64,000 nt of DNA, from assembly GCA_026122225.1 (NCBI GenBank), contig JANEZZ010002704.1, positions 372,001-436,000 on the forward strand. The letters are read 5' to 3'. The notes beneath the pieces were generated by a model. It made no database searches and had not been told where the DNA came from. It saw only the letters and a program-made list of their open reading frames with translations. Shown in pieces: positions 12,441 through 23,094 of this stretch. This DNA is from Heloderma charlesbogerti. Its lineage: Eukaryota; Chordata; Lepidosauria; Squamata; Helodermatidae. The translations under genes were made by a program, and so were the position numbers. How positions within the stretch are numbered: position 1 is the stretch's first letter; every line of letters starts with the position of its first letter.

Positions 12441-12765
12441 TGGTTCAAACATAATCCTAACCTATGCTTTATTTAACCCATGAGTAACCCTACCCAGGGT
12501 TGTTTTTGACAGATGATCAAATAAATCATTGTAGTACGGGCATATAGAATGGCTGGGTGTTTTAACCACTCATGCCCACTGGTTCTGTAGCCTGGTGAAA
12601 CAACTCTTTAACAACCCCACGGTTCTGTGTTCACTCATAACAACCCATGGTTAAACGACCCAGAATTCACAACCCAACAACAAGCCAAGGGTTCTTAACA
12701 TGGGTTGTTCATGGTTAACAAACCATGGTTTGTTAGTTTGGCTAGGTTCACACAACCAGTGATGT
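12441..12765. mobile_element. Foldback DNA element (CCATGGTTTGTT family)
   Basis: Starts near 'tggttcaaacataatcc' and contains inverted words such as 'aaccatggtttgttag' and 'aacccatggttaaacg'. Related elements are at 34,856-35,301 and 21,549-21,932, which share 'ggttcacacataatgac' ends. Non-coding, so probably a MITE-type non-autonomous element. The exact ends are not certain here. Confidence 0.5.
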
Positions 12766-13101
12766 GGGTTTTTTGCAAATGACGCTAGGCTAATTTACAC
12801 AGGGTCACTTGCATCAGAAAATTTCTGACGCCCTAGAGAGTGATTTAATTTATCTGTTTATTTTACTTGTATTTAGTAAACAACAAAGTGAAAAAGTACA
12901 CCATGTTAATTTTTTCTCCCAATATGCCACAAGTATTTGACCTGAAATATTTGAGGGGGGAAATTAACGCATACTTAATGTGATTTAGATGTTATAGTAT
13001 GTAGAAATATTTATTGGAATGTAAAGACAAAATCATGTATTTCCCTCACATTGTTTAAATGTAAGAAGGAAACAAATGTACTGAAAACTGTTGACACTCT
13101 A

Positions 13102-13289
13102 AGGGCGCAATCCTATGGCCACTAGTCAGCGGCTAGACAGCCATAGGATAGGTCGGTTCCTGGAGAACCGACCCACACCCCCTCCCGCACCACCTCATAG
13201 GCTATCTAGAGATCCACTCCTCACCACTCCTCCTGCCCTGTACCACCTGGGCTTAGAGGTGACCATCGATCCAAACAGGATTGCTCCCT
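13102..13289. mobile_element. Foldback element, 'agggcgcaatcctat' ends
   Basis: Left end 'agggcgcaatcctatgg' and right end 'aggattgctccct' are imperfect inverted copies. Inside is a perfect hairpin at 13,151-13,173 (ggtcggttc / gaaccgacc). Elements with the same ends lie at 31,675-32,063 and 62,765-63,177. Confidence 0.6.
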
Positions 13290-13293
13290 AATT

Positions 13294-13413
13294 CAGCCTT
13301 CCCCAACCTGGTGCTCTCCAGAGGTGTTAGACTACAGCTCCCAGCATGACTGGCTACGGATGCTGGGAGTTGTAGGACAACACCTCTGGAAGTCACCAGA
13401 TTGAGGAAGGCTG
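13294..13413. mobile_element. Palindromic repeat, 'cttccccaacctgg' family
   Basis: 'cagccttccccaacctgg' at the left mirrors 'attgaggaaggctg' at the right. The inner arms 'ctccagaggtgtt' and 'aacacctctgga' and 'ctcccagcat' / 'atgctgggag' also pair. Copies of the family are at 36,540-36,685 and 26,215-26,424. Confidence 0.75.
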
Positions 13414-13478
13414 CTTTAGCAACCCAAAGAACCGTATATGCTAGCAACCAACCACTCATTTATTTCAACAGTGACAGG

Positions 13479-13805
13479 GTTCGGACAATGATGCGGGTGA
13501 AAGAAGCCATCGTGGCTTCTTCCCCGCCCCTGCAGTCTGTATAATTACTTGCAATGCAGTGCAGGTTGCTGTGTTGTTCGACGACCCCAGCACAGTGCAG
13601 GGTGGGGGTGGCTTCTTACCAATGCCACAACCCATGGCTTGTAGTAGGGGTTGTGGCGTTGGTAAGAAGCCCGCACTACACACCTTGCCAGGTTTGGACG
13701 AAACAGCAACCTGCATCATGGGTAATTATGCAAATTGCAGTCCTGCACAGCACGTGCGGGGGAAGAAGCCACAATGGCTTCTTTCGTCCTCATGATAATC
13801 CAAAC
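13479..13805. mobile_element. Large foldback element (about 327 bp)
   Basis: The whole unit is an imperfect inverted repeat. Left arm words 'gaaagaagccatcgtggctt', 'ataattacttgcaatgcag' and 'gcaggttgctgtgttgttcg' are answered on the other strand by 'gaaagaagccattgtggctt', 'gcataattacccatgatgca' and 'gcaggttgctgtttcgtcc'. The centre is near 13,642, and the inner arms 'cttcttaccaatgccacaac' / 'gttgtggcgttggtaagaag' also pair. No 8-bp flanking duplication was found. Confidence 0.75.
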
Positions 13806-14280
13806 ACAGACACAGTTCAGCTCTCTCCCACTAAGGTTGTTGGGGCACCTTCAATTTTACTCTCACTACTCATCAGTTCTATTTCACACTAAGCCCCATT
13901 TGCATGTAATGGCGGCAAATCATGGGTTAATTAATAGACATTAATAGACATATATAGTCACAGACATATATGTATTTCAATGACATATATGTATTATTTC
14001 ACATACTTGCTAGGAATAATCACCTGAAAAACATTAATTACAATTTTGAATCTGCCAAGCTTGCCTAACATTGTATTTGCAATTGGCATCCGTTCATTGT
14101 TACTAATGAACTTATGCAATGAAAATTTTTCAGCAGAAAAATAAAGCACTGGAAAAATTTCCAGGAAGATTCCTGTTTTGGAAATTTTTCCGCCCCATAT
14201 CATTGCACACAATATGACAACCCAGAATTCAGCAACCCATTGCACAGGTTTGTTTTATGTACAAAGCAAGCCACTGTGAA

Positions 14281-14580
14281 AAGGAAAGGAAAGGTTCCTC
14301 CTGTGCAAGCACCGAGTTATTGCTGACTCCTAGAGGGACGCCGCTTGCGCTGGCATTTTCATGGCAGACTATAGCAAGGTGGTTTGCCATTGCCTTCCCC
14401 AGTCGGGACTACCTTTCCCCCAGCAAGCTGGGTACTCATTTTACCAACCTCAGAAGGACGGAAGGCTGAGTCGACCTAAGCCGGCTACCTGGGACCCAGC
14501 TTCTGCTGGGATCGAACTCAGGTCATGGGGAGAGTTTCGGTTGCAATACTGCCGCCTATCACTCTGCACCACACGAAGGT
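14281..14580 (-). mobile_element. tRNA-derived SINE (family 3) with 13-bp TSD
   Basis: The element is flanked by exact copies of 'aagccactgtgaa' at 14,268-14,280 and 14,581-14,593. Reading the minus strand, the head contains 'cctgagttcgatccc', a good pol III B box. The body ends in a CCTTTCC-rich tail. The plus-strand phrase 'ggtttgccattgccttcccc' is diagnostic of its body. The flanking DNA is repeat-like ('gacaacccagaattcagcaac'). Confidence 0.88.
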
Positions 14581-14627
14581 AAGCCACTGTGAACTCTCTG
14601 CTATATAAGTTCTCACTAGGCTAATTT

Positions 14628-14717
14628 AGGGTGCAATCCAATGCATGTTTAGACAGAAAATAAATGCTGGGAGTTGTAGGACTTATTTCTGTCTAAACAT
14701 GCATAGGATTGCACCCT
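14628..14717. mobile_element. 90-bp near-perfect foldback
   Basis: Left arm 'agggtgcaatccaatgcatg' plus 'tttagacagaaa' is matched by right arm 'tttctgtctaaacatgcat' plus 'aggattgcaccct'. A half copy of the same wording occurs at about 56.24-56.27 kb. No coding capacity. Confidence 0.8.
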
Positions 14718-14979
14718 TGATGTATTAAGACTAGACACTTTTGAAGATGGAAGTCCAGTTTTCATGTAGCAAAAACCAATCACAATTCTTTAAAATTGTC
14801 AAGCCACTAATTGTACTTAGTGATAATAAATTAAGAAAATAGCCTTGTATTTTAAGGGGATTGTGATGCTTGCCAGAACTCCAGATACCTACACTACTGG
14901 AAAAATCAAATTTAAGAATGCCACTTGCTATAAAGCCATAGTACCTTCTTTTCAATGACAATACAGAACTAAACATACT

Positions 14980-15104
14980 GGGGTCAATCCGGACTGAGTC
15001 ATGCTTAGAGTAGACCTACTGAAATCAATGGAACAAGTTAGTGATTACCAACTTGTTCCATTGCTTTCAATGGATCCAAGTATGACTAAGTATGGATCCA
15101 ATTG
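14980..15104. repeat. Foldback copy of the dispersed short repeat
   Basis: 'caatggaacaagttagtg' and 'accaacttgttccattg' form the inner arms. 'agtcatgcttagag' and 'atgactaagtatggatcc' lie in the outer arms. Same family as 11,840-11,962. Confidence 0.65.
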
Positions 15105-15642
15105 ACTGTTTAAAATCATTTTTAAAATGTTGTGCCAGTTCAACATTCACACTGTTTAAAATGTGCAGCATCTGACAAGATTGCTATGAACCAGCAACTT
15201 TCCATTCACAGCATTTTACATGCTTTATAACCTTCATATTCTGGGTTTTGTATTCAAACACAAGTACAGATCCTTCAGACTGAATGCTTTCAAGCCAAAG
15301 TAGCTTAGGAAGATAGCTTCCCATAACCTCTCACCACACTATTTGATAGTGAAGCTCTGATGAACCTTTCAGCAGGTTATGTACTGTGCGCGCACACGCA
15401 TGTGTGTAAGGAAACTGAAACAATGTTGAAGACGAAGCAATGGCAACTGACGTTAGTGCAGTTACAGAAATAACCCAAAGGTACCTTGAGAGTTTAGAGT
15501 TATCAGAAAAGAAGGGTTCCCCTGAAAATTGGCCAGCTAAAACAATCCATTACAGTGACGCTCTTGCCTAGCAACTGAGCACCTTGTCTCTAGCTCAGGT
15601 CTGCAAAACTTGGGGCTCATCAAGCCAAATGCAGCCAACCAC

Positions 15643-15722
15643 CAGTCATGCATGGCAGCCCACCATTCAGTCATGCATGGCAGCCCACCATTCAGTCATT
15701 CATTCATTCATTCATTCATTCC
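15643..15722. repeat. 25-bp direct duplication running into (ATTC)n
   Basis: Two copies of a 25-bp unit beginning 'cagtcatgcatggcagccc' at 15,643 and 15,668 pass directly into about six ATTC units. Confidence 0.85.
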
Positions 15723-15930
15723 ATTTCTATACTGTCCATTAGCTGAAGCTCTCTGGGCAGTTCACAAAAGAAACTAAATTTAAAAAAGAGTAAAACCAAA
15801 GTAGGAACCAAGATAAAACTAGCAACACTGCAAAGACCTAAAAAGCACTAGCACAATTTTTTTTAAGCCTGGGAAACTAAAAAGGGTTAGAACAGGTGCC
15901 AAAAAGACCACAACATCCAGACAAGCTTCT
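15715..15930 (-). mobile_element. L2-type LINE 3' end
   Basis: Plus strand reads 'ccatttctatactgtcc', 'gctgaagctctctgggcag', then A-rich sequence and 'gcctgggaaactaaaaaggg'. This is the same order as at 30.03-30.29 kb, where it adjoins L2 RT remnants. Confidence 0.6.
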
Positions 15931-15959
15931 TTGTTTGTAATAATAAATAAATAAGTGTT

Positions 15960-16970
15960 TTAAGAAGTAATCACCTTATTAATCCACATATCACTTCTGT
16001 AAAGTAGGGCACCCGGCTTGCAGTGTCATGCAAACCCTCAAATAATCCATGGCTTGTTGTAGGGTTATTGGAGGGTTGTCTAACCCTCAAACAACCCCTG
16101 CCACCCAGGTTCACATGAGACAGCAAGCCACAGCAAGCCAGGAGCACACAGGCATGATGTGACAGCCCCTGCAGATAAATTAAGCCATGGTGGGCTGCCA
16201 TATCATGCAAACAGGCCCAACGTGTGTGCATGTATAACACAGTCACGCAACACAATAGAAAACACTGGTCACAAAGCCAGGAGTCGGGAGGGTGCCCCCC
16301 CCTTTTAAGGCATCAAACTTTAAAGGCTCACCTTACACACAAAAAACCCTGCACTTATTTTTCTGACATTTCACAGGGAACTTGCATAGAAGCATTTCTA
16401 TCTTGTATGTCACACTCATGCAAATTGCCCACAACACCACAGAGAATGTAGGTTATACTTTTAAACCACACACACAACTTCAAACTGCCTAGCACAAAAA
16501 ACCTGCACCTACCCCCTCAAAAAGAGATACTAAACCTGCCAATTTCATCCATTTAAAAAAAATGAAAAAATTATAGGCATTTGTTGATGGGTAGTCAATG
16601 GGAATAAGACCTGCAGCTTTGGAAAGTGAGGCAAGGCCTTGGTTCTGACACAAAGCACAATGTCAGTCCAAGTCTCCAAGCCAAAACAACCCTCTATCTG
16701 AGCCAGTGAGATGGGTACCAAAGTTATTTTTTGGGTGCATCCCTAATCAATTCCCCTCTGAAATTCCTCCCATTTTGTAATTTGTTTTTCTCCTAAGCAA
16801 GCACACCTACTAACTCATTTACTATAACGAATAAAACAGGTTATTTCATTATAAACTACAGCCTGTAAAGTAGCCTAGGAGAATAATCCAAAACTTTGAT
16901 CATGCCACCCACTTGATCACTAGAGAATTACATTAGCTTAGGGGGGGGGGTGCATGTGTGTGTATGTGAG

Positions 16971-16972
<2 letters not shown>
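15960..16972. other. Mixed sequence; possible foldback fragment at 16.0-16.2 kb
   Basis: 'aagccatggtgggctgcc' and 'catggcttgttgtagggtt' resemble words of the foldback at 21,081-21,338, but the arms do not pair cleanly. The rest shows nothing recognisable. Confidence 0.35.

Positions 16973-17013
<41 letters not shown>
16973..17013. repeat. (GA)n microsatellite
   Basis: About twenty uninterrupted GA units. Confidence 0.95.
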
Positions 17014-17014
<1 letters not shown>

Positions 17015-17972
17015 TAATAGATTTGTGCTTGGTTGTCTGTCCACATGCAGTGACACAAAGCAAGGTCACTTAGTGCCTAGCACTTTCCAAAAATGGCTGG
17101 TAATTAATGAGGAAAACAGTGTTTCTCCAAGAAATCAAAAGTAAATATCTTCTTTGTTTGGTTAGTAAAGTCATAAATATTCAAAAATGAACAGGCTGCA
17201 GAGCTCAGGTATAACAGAGACATAAAAGATCATCTAAGCAGGGTCAGTCAGTGATCCCTGGGAGATATAGGATGACACCTCCTGGTAACTAGCACCTGTG
17301 ATTATTTGCCACTTTCTAGGTCCTGGACAAAGCCCACAATAATAGAAGTGTGCAATTTCTATGTCACTTTTATTATTATAATCTGACTCAGATGCCATAT
17401 TTTTCCCATCATTCTCTCTCTCTTTTTTTCTTTTTCTTTTTTTTTTTTACATAAAAACCACGCTTCAACTCAATTTATCTGATGAAAGGTGCAGAAAGGT
17501 GCAGCTTCTCTTCAGAAGCTGTAGCTTAGGCAAATCCAGCAGCCAGATTAATAACAGGGAACAGAAGATCCAAGCATATAACACAAATTCTGGCCTGCTT
17601 CCATTGGCTGCCTGAAAGTTTCCAAGCCCGATTCAAGGTGGTAGTTTTAACCTATAAAGCCTGGGAAACACAGCTTGGGACCACAATACCTGATAGAGCG
17701 CCTCTTCCAACCTGAACCTGCCTGGACACTACGATCAACATCAGAGGCCTTCCTCCAAGTGCTGCTCTTCCCCCGATTATGGAATGCTCTCCCCACTGAG
17801 GTCACCTGCCCAACAGTGTAATCTTTTCGGCACCAGGTTAAGGCTGTCCCCTACTCCCAGGCATTTGGTGACATATGATGGAGCATTGTTTCTATCAAGT
17901 CCAGTATCTTACTGTAAATCTTTTAGCTGTTTAAATTGTTTTAAATTGTATATGTTAGAGATTTCACATTAT

Positions 17973-18134
17973 GGGCTGGATGCGCCTGATCTCATCTGAT
18001 CTCAGAAGCTAAGCAGGGTCAGCCCTGCTTAGTACTTGGATGGGAGACTGCCTGGGAATCAGGCTTCCTGCACTGAGCAGGGGCTTGGACTCAATGGTCT
18101 TGTAGGCCCCTTCCAACCCTATGATTCTATGATC
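17973..18134 (+). mobile_element. 5S rRNA-derived SINE with CR1-like tail
   Basis: The first ~85 bases match the body of vertebrate 5S rRNA: 'gatctcatctgatctcagaa', 'gctaagcagggtcag', 'ttagtacttggatgggaga' and 'ctgcctgggaat' appear in order, which includes the internal pol III promoter (A box, intermediate element, C box). The remaining part, 'ttggactcaatggtcttgta' to 'ccttccaaccctatgattct', is the wording and octamer-like end (attctatga) of CR1 LINE 3' ends. A second copy is at 38,633-38,808. The start corresponds to about position 20 of 5S RNA. Confidence 0.88.
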
Positions 18135-18218
18135 TTGTATTGTGATATGTATTTTGGGGGGAACTGCCCAAAGAGCTTCACTAATGGGCAGTATAGAAGT
18201 GAAATTAAATTAAATAAT

Positions 18219-18221
<3 letters not shown>

Positions 18222-18252
<31 letters not shown>

Positions 18253-18260
18253 GATAGATA
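18222..18260. repeat. (GATA)n microsatellite
   Basis: About eight GATA units plus an interrupted unit; it serves as the A-rich end of the L2 tail. Confidence 0.92.
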
Positions 18261-18433
18261 AAATAGATGATGGTTTCAGATTAAGATTAACAGGGTTGAA
18301 TCCCAAGTTAGTCCCACTTAGAGTAGATCCACTGAAATGATGGTTCTTAAATTAGTCAACCCAAAGAGTGCAGGTTTTAACATAGCTGTATTAAATTACA
18401 TTTTAAACCAGATTATTATTAAAAAAAAATTAA

Positions 18434-18590
18434 CAAAGAGTATTTTGGCATTTTAGAGACCAACAGATTTATTATGGCAAAAGCTTTTGCAGACTATACT
18501 CTCATCGGGTACATATGATGGACTCTGATCCATGAAAGCTTGTACCATAATAAACATGTCTGTCTTTAGGTACCGCAAGACGCTTTCCCA
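18434..18590. mobile_element. Inverted pair of hammerhead-type repeat units
   Basis: A minus-strand unit (18,434-18,508) is followed head to head by a plus-strand unit (18,509-18,590): 'tttattatggcaaaagcttt' versus 'aaagcttgtaccataataaa', and 'tattttggcattttagagac' versus 'gtctttaggtaccgcaaga'. In the plus unit a TGATGG box, a short hairpin and GAAAGCTT recall the hammerhead core, but the CTGATGA box is mutated. Same family as 33,975-34,090 and 43,447-43,892. Confidence 0.55.
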
Positions 18591-21080
18591 CTCATAACTG
18601 AAATGAGATTTTTTGTTTGTAAAACCCTGCTCGATCTGGCATTGCTTTATTTTTGTGGTTTATTACATGCTCACACTACTGTGCAATTTGTACTTGACCA
18701 GCAGTACTTTACTACCATGCCCTCTGGGCTGCTTAAAATAGTGTGAATGATTTGGAATGAGAGTGCAAATAAGTCTGTCCTCATGGGCAGAAACAGTTTG
18801 GTAGAGTATTGGTCAGGGGGACCCACCAGTAGACAATCCCCGCAACCAGTATGCTTATGTAAGAGACGGAGAAAGAGCAAAAAGAAGAAAGAAAAATGGG
18901 GAAGCATTATCAGATACAAAGGAGGACAAGGCCCTTTCACTGTTAATAGTTGTACAAAAAATGGAATTTCAGCTGCATGAGAAGCTGAACCTATCAAAAT
19001 TCCCTTTATATATCTTCTGTGCCAGGTATAAGAGCATGCTTTTCAAAATCATGCACACATCCTTACTTAATGCAAGGAATTACGGAATAGCCACTGTTTT
19101 CTTCTAAGCATGACATCAAAGTAGAAGGGAACAGCATTGGTTTCAATGTGGTCACCAGCAGTGGCCATAAGTCTCTTTCTGATTACTACCTAACCATGGC
19201 TGCCCAGCATAAAGTGAGAGATACTTCTCTTTCTATGTTCTTTGTGCCTCACAGAAATCTGGGAAAAGAGGAGTCTCTTGCTTTGTGCTGGGCAGGACTC
19301 TGCCCAACTTCTCTGGCACAATCAGAGGCAGCTAAAGATTCTCAATGCTTCCCCATATCTCAAAAGCCCAGTGAGAAATGAGACCACCCCTCCACTCTCT
19401 TGAGTCGTTTGCACACACAAGAGGAGTCAGGGAAGAGAACAGATTCGTAAGTGACCATAAATAATGGCTGGCTACCAAGGCCAGTCAGTGTGCTAGGAGG
19501 ACTCCCAATTGGTTTACTCACCAATGAAGAAATAATTGGAAGCCTATTCAATTAGTTTCTGAGAATTAAATAAAAATGTAATCAAGTACAGTGCTTGTCT
19601 CTGAGACTTACAGGAGTGCTCAACTTCCATTTTCTTTTTCTATTACGGTTGTAATCATATGCACACTTTCTTGGGATCTCAGTAGGATTTACCAAGTAAT
19701 CATGCACAGGATGGTGCACGTGTTAACAGACACATCTAAATTCTTCAAGCCTGAGGGCAAGCATCACTATGAGGAATTAACCCTATTTAAAAACAGGGGG
19801 GAAAAAACCTACTACATCCCAATATAAAACAATAAAGCCATTTATTTGGAAGTACTACACTAGAATTACTGGCCATGCCTCAGGACTATGTCAATCACTT
19901 AAACTAAATATTAAAAATAATGTAAATACTGTACATTGAACCATTCAAATAACATGCTCTCTATGCACTCCAGATTATGTCACACATTTTGCTATTTATT
20001 CCACATGACTTCATTTAATGACTTCATAAGTATTCAATATAAATAAAATGAAATATTTCAAAGCATATGCCAAAATGTTTAGAATGCAGATTCTTAAGTA
20101 ATATTTGCAGTTACATGAATTTTAGTTTTTCACAAAAAAGCAGTCTCTCATAGAATATTGTAAATAATCCCTTAGACCAGGAAACAGGCCTAACATTCAA
20201 AATCAGATATCACCTGCTCAGCACAAAACCAATTCAAGAAAAAAAGGCTGTATTTAAATTTCCCTGCTTATCTAAAATTCAGCTCCAACATACAAAAAAT
20301 AGCTCGCGCCACTGAAAGAAATACATATACAGCCCACAAGTACTGTTCAACCCGAGACATATAATGATCTGGATGATGTATGCTGGGTTTACAGGATCCT
20401 GCAGAAAACTGGACTAGGTAACTTTCACATTGATTCCAGCCCAACAACTGAAAATTCACAGGGTTGTGTGTGGTGTGCACACATTTTAAGGTAAGCAAGA
20501 GCTCCTTAGAATTAAGCAGTAGACCCATATTTTCACAGCAATTAATTAATTATGTAACGTTGTCTATTTTTAGTTCAAGCAGATACTTAACAAAAGCACT
20601 GACAATTTTAACATTATTTAGTGGGTGCAGAAAAATACTCTCTAGCACACACCCCTAAAAAACATGGTTTTAGACAGTAAAACCTGAACCCATCATAGTA
20701 TAACGTAGGGCCTTGATCTGATACAGGGCTGATTTGGGCACCTGAAATACGATTTTTGAAAGAAGAGCTCATAAGTGCCATGCAATAAAAGAAGAGACTC
20801 TCGTTGGGAATTTGCAGTGTGCCTTTCCCTCACTACTCAGTAACCACAACCAGCCCACACACATCTGGAATTAGGAGTGAGAACTTCCTGACTTCCAGGA
20901 AGGCTGAAAGCCATGCCACCTCATTTGTTTCAAGTAACTACTAATACCATTTTGCACAAATCTGTACTGTTACCTTAAAACCATGTTACTCAAAAAAACC
21001 CTGAAAATGTTGCATTACTGTGTTAATTACTGTTCATAAAGTCCTGTGATTGTTTTAACACCCCCTACAAAACAATGAAA
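18591..21080. other. No recognisable feature
   Basis: No long frame or recognised repeat. The minus-strand frame at 18,671-18,997 (108 codons) has no familiar motif and no codon-like character. Confidence 0.4.
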
Positions 21081-21338
21081 AGGTTTGCACGATCGCCACA
21101 GCCCACCGTGGCTTATTTAAGCCATGGTGGATTGCGATGCATGCCAGCCGCCCTTTTGAATATTCAACCCTCAGGAGGTGGGCGCCATGGCTTATCATGT
21201 TGTGCGAACCCAGTGAGCATGGCTTACGTGAGGGTTGTTTAATATTCAATATTTTGAATATTTAAAAGGGCGGATGGAATGCACCGCACCCCACTATGGC
21301 TTAAATAAGCCATGGGAGCAGCAATGATCGTGCAAACC
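21081..21338. mobile_element. Foldback element with perfect 14-bp terminal inverted repeats
   Basis: Ends are 'aggtttgcacgatc' (21,081-21,094) and 'gatcgtgcaaacct' (21,325-21,338). Inner arms 'gtggcttatttaagccat' and 'atggcttaaataagccat' and 'ccgcccttttgaatatt' / 'aatatttaaaagggcgg' also pair. Non-coding; no flanking duplication seen. Confidence 0.85.
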
Positions 21339-21548
21339 TGGTACTTGTGTCAAAAGGAGAACCAACATAAGCTCTTTTGAAGAGACAGACTGTAATAACT
21401 TAAGAAAACAATTACAACCATAGACTTCCAGTCCTGTGCACATTTTCCTGGGATTAAGCCCATAGGAACACAGAAACACAGGAAGCTCAAATATACAGAA
21501 TGAGAGCCTTGGTCCATCTAGCCCAGTACTGCTGAGTGCTGACACTGA

Positions 21549-21932
21549 CCTGACTCACACATAATGACAACCTATCGGTTTGTCATGCACAAGCAGATGC
21601 ACTGCCTCCCATGTGCCTGCCTCTTCCCCTTTATCACACAACCTAAAATCGGCTCCTCGGTAGGTTCTGCATGTGACATCCAAACCCAGACCACTGAGTT
21701 GTTCAGGGGCTAAACAACCCAGTGGTTAACCCAACAACAAACCATGGGTTAACTGCTGGGTTGTTTAGCCCCTAAACAACCCAGAAGTCCAGGTTCGGAT
21801 ATCAGGCTACACAACCTACAAAGGAGCCAATCATGGGTTGTGCAATAAAGGGGAAGAGGCGAGCACGCGGGAGGCAGTGCACCTGCTCATGGTTAGTTAA
21901 ATCGCAATGAGTTGTCATTACATAAAAACAGG
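21549..21932. mobile_element. Large foldback element inside a SINE
   Basis: Left arm 'cacacataatgacaacctat', 'gatgcactgcctccc', 'cttcccctttat' is mirrored by right arm words 'gagttgtcattacat', 'gggaggcagtgcacctgc' and 'ataaaggggaag'. At the centre 'ctaaacaacccagtggttaa' and 'gggttgtttagcccc' pair. About 384 bp; no clear flanking duplication. Confidence 0.75.
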
Positions 21933-22017
21933 GCCTGGAAACGGCTCTCCAGGATTTAGGCAAGAGTTTTTCCAGCCCTACTGGGAGATTCTGGAAATTG
22001 AAGCTGGGACCTTCTGC

Positions 22018-22257
22018 TGCGGGCTGAACCTATCAACTAACCTGGCTACTAACTAACCTGATGGCTACATGCTACCTCCAGTATCAGAGGCAGTATACCT
22101 ATTTACACCAGTTGCCTGGGAACCCAGGGGGTGGGGTGAGCTGTTGTACTCATGTCCTGCTTGTGGGTTTCCCATCAACAGCTGGTTGGCCACTGTATGA
22201 ACAGAATGCTGGACTAGATGGACCCTTGGTCTGACCCACTATGTCTCTTCTTAACCT
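22018..22257 (+). mobile_element. CR1-type LINE 3' end, with 12-bp flanking duplication
   Basis: The sequence 'cctccagtatcagaggcagt', 'tcatgtcctgcttgtgg', 'ttggccactgtatgaacaga' and 'gctggactagatggaccct' is the 3' end of the CR1-type element seen at 41.8, 50.4 and 53.6 kb. It is bracketed by 'gggaccttctgc' (22,006-22,017) and 'gggaccatctgc' (22,258-22,269), 11 of 12 identical, within the host SINE. Confidence 0.7.
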
Positions 22258-22312
22258 GGGACCATCTGCATGGAAAACATGTGCCTTACCACAGAGCTAT
22301 AGCCCCTCCCTG

Positions 22313-23006
22313 TACTCAGTGGACCTTACTTCTGAGTAGACATGTACATGATGGCACTCTTAAGAGGACAAAAACACACTCTTAACTCCTTTGTGATCAG
22401 ATGGGATATCTCAACTATAAGTTTCCCCATCAATAGCCTAATTCATAATTCTACCTGTGGCAGTACAAAAACCTACATACTATTTTTAAGAAATGATTTC
22501 TGGTACACTTGCTGTAGATACCCTTTTATACTATACATATTATAGGACAGTGGCTTTTCTACTGGAGTAAATGCGTAAGCAACAAGCTTCAGGATTTTCT
22601 TGGCAGGCATTTCAAGTCCTCTAGCATCACAAATTTTGATATCTGAATAAGTCTCCCTCTCTCATGATCCTGTTAGGTTCAACACCACACTGAGCCTGGC
22701 CACACTATTTCCTGCTCCAGTGCACCTCAAATGTTTTGGCTGTTCTGAAAATTACCAGCTGCGTTTTTTTTTCAGCCGAGCTTCACCACCTTTATTTATT
22801 CTATTATAATCCTTCAGGCTTGTTATTGCTGAGCCATTCCCCACTCCCCCCGCCCCAAGAGATGGGAGCTTTTTCATCTCCATGTGCACACCATTGCTAT
22901 TTCATCCCAGGGACAAAATCTCCCAGCTTCGATTCTGGGTAACAACACTGTTTTAATCATCCACAACGATTTACAAGCCGCACAAGTTCAATACTGAAGA
23001 ATTAGG
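22313..23006. other. No recognisable feature
   Basis: No reading frame or repeat recognised. Confidence 0.4.
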
Positions 23007-23094
23007 AGTGCCTTCCCCAGCACATCTAGCACCACCACCCACAAAAACAAAGTGCCTTCCCCAGCACATCTAGCACCACCACCCACAAAAACAA
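23007..23094. repeat. Perfect 44-bp tandem duplication
   Basis: The unit starting 'agtgccttccccagcacat' occurs at 23,007-23,050 and again, base for base, at 23,051-23,094. The identity implies a recent duplication or an assembly artefact. Confidence 0.97.

Larger units (their letters stand above)
17575..18262 (+). mobile_element. L2-clade LINE, C-terminal RT remnant plus 3' UTR
   Basis: Translation with frame breaks gives remnants equivalent to 'HWLP..FQARFKVVVLTYKA' and 'LPPIMECSP', matching the C-terminal end of L2-type ORF2 as seen at 30 kb and 47-53 kb. The 3' UTR words 'gaactgcccaaagagcttc' and 'gggcagtatagaagtgaaa' follow at 18,160-18,205 and end in (GATA)n. It is interrupted at 17,973-18,134 by a 5S-derived SINE. 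Confidence 0.75.
21466..22312 (-). mobile_element. tRNA-Ala-type SINE (family 2), split by two insertions
   Basis: Pieces in plus-strand order: 21,466-21,548 ('ttggtccatctagcccagta'), 21,933-22,017 ('ggctctccaggatttaggca', 'gggaccttctgc') and 22,258-22,312 ('gggaccatctgcatgg', 'ttaccacagagctatagccc', the inverted A box). Together they make the reverse of the intact copy at 49,485-49,690. Insertions at 21,549-21,932 and 22,018-22,257 separate them. Confidence 0.75.

Noticed and set aside
17973..18060. 5S rRNA gene
   Set aside because: It lacks the first ~20 and last ~15 bases of 5S rRNA and is fused to a CR1-like tail; a second identical fusion exists at 38.63 kb, so it is a SINE.
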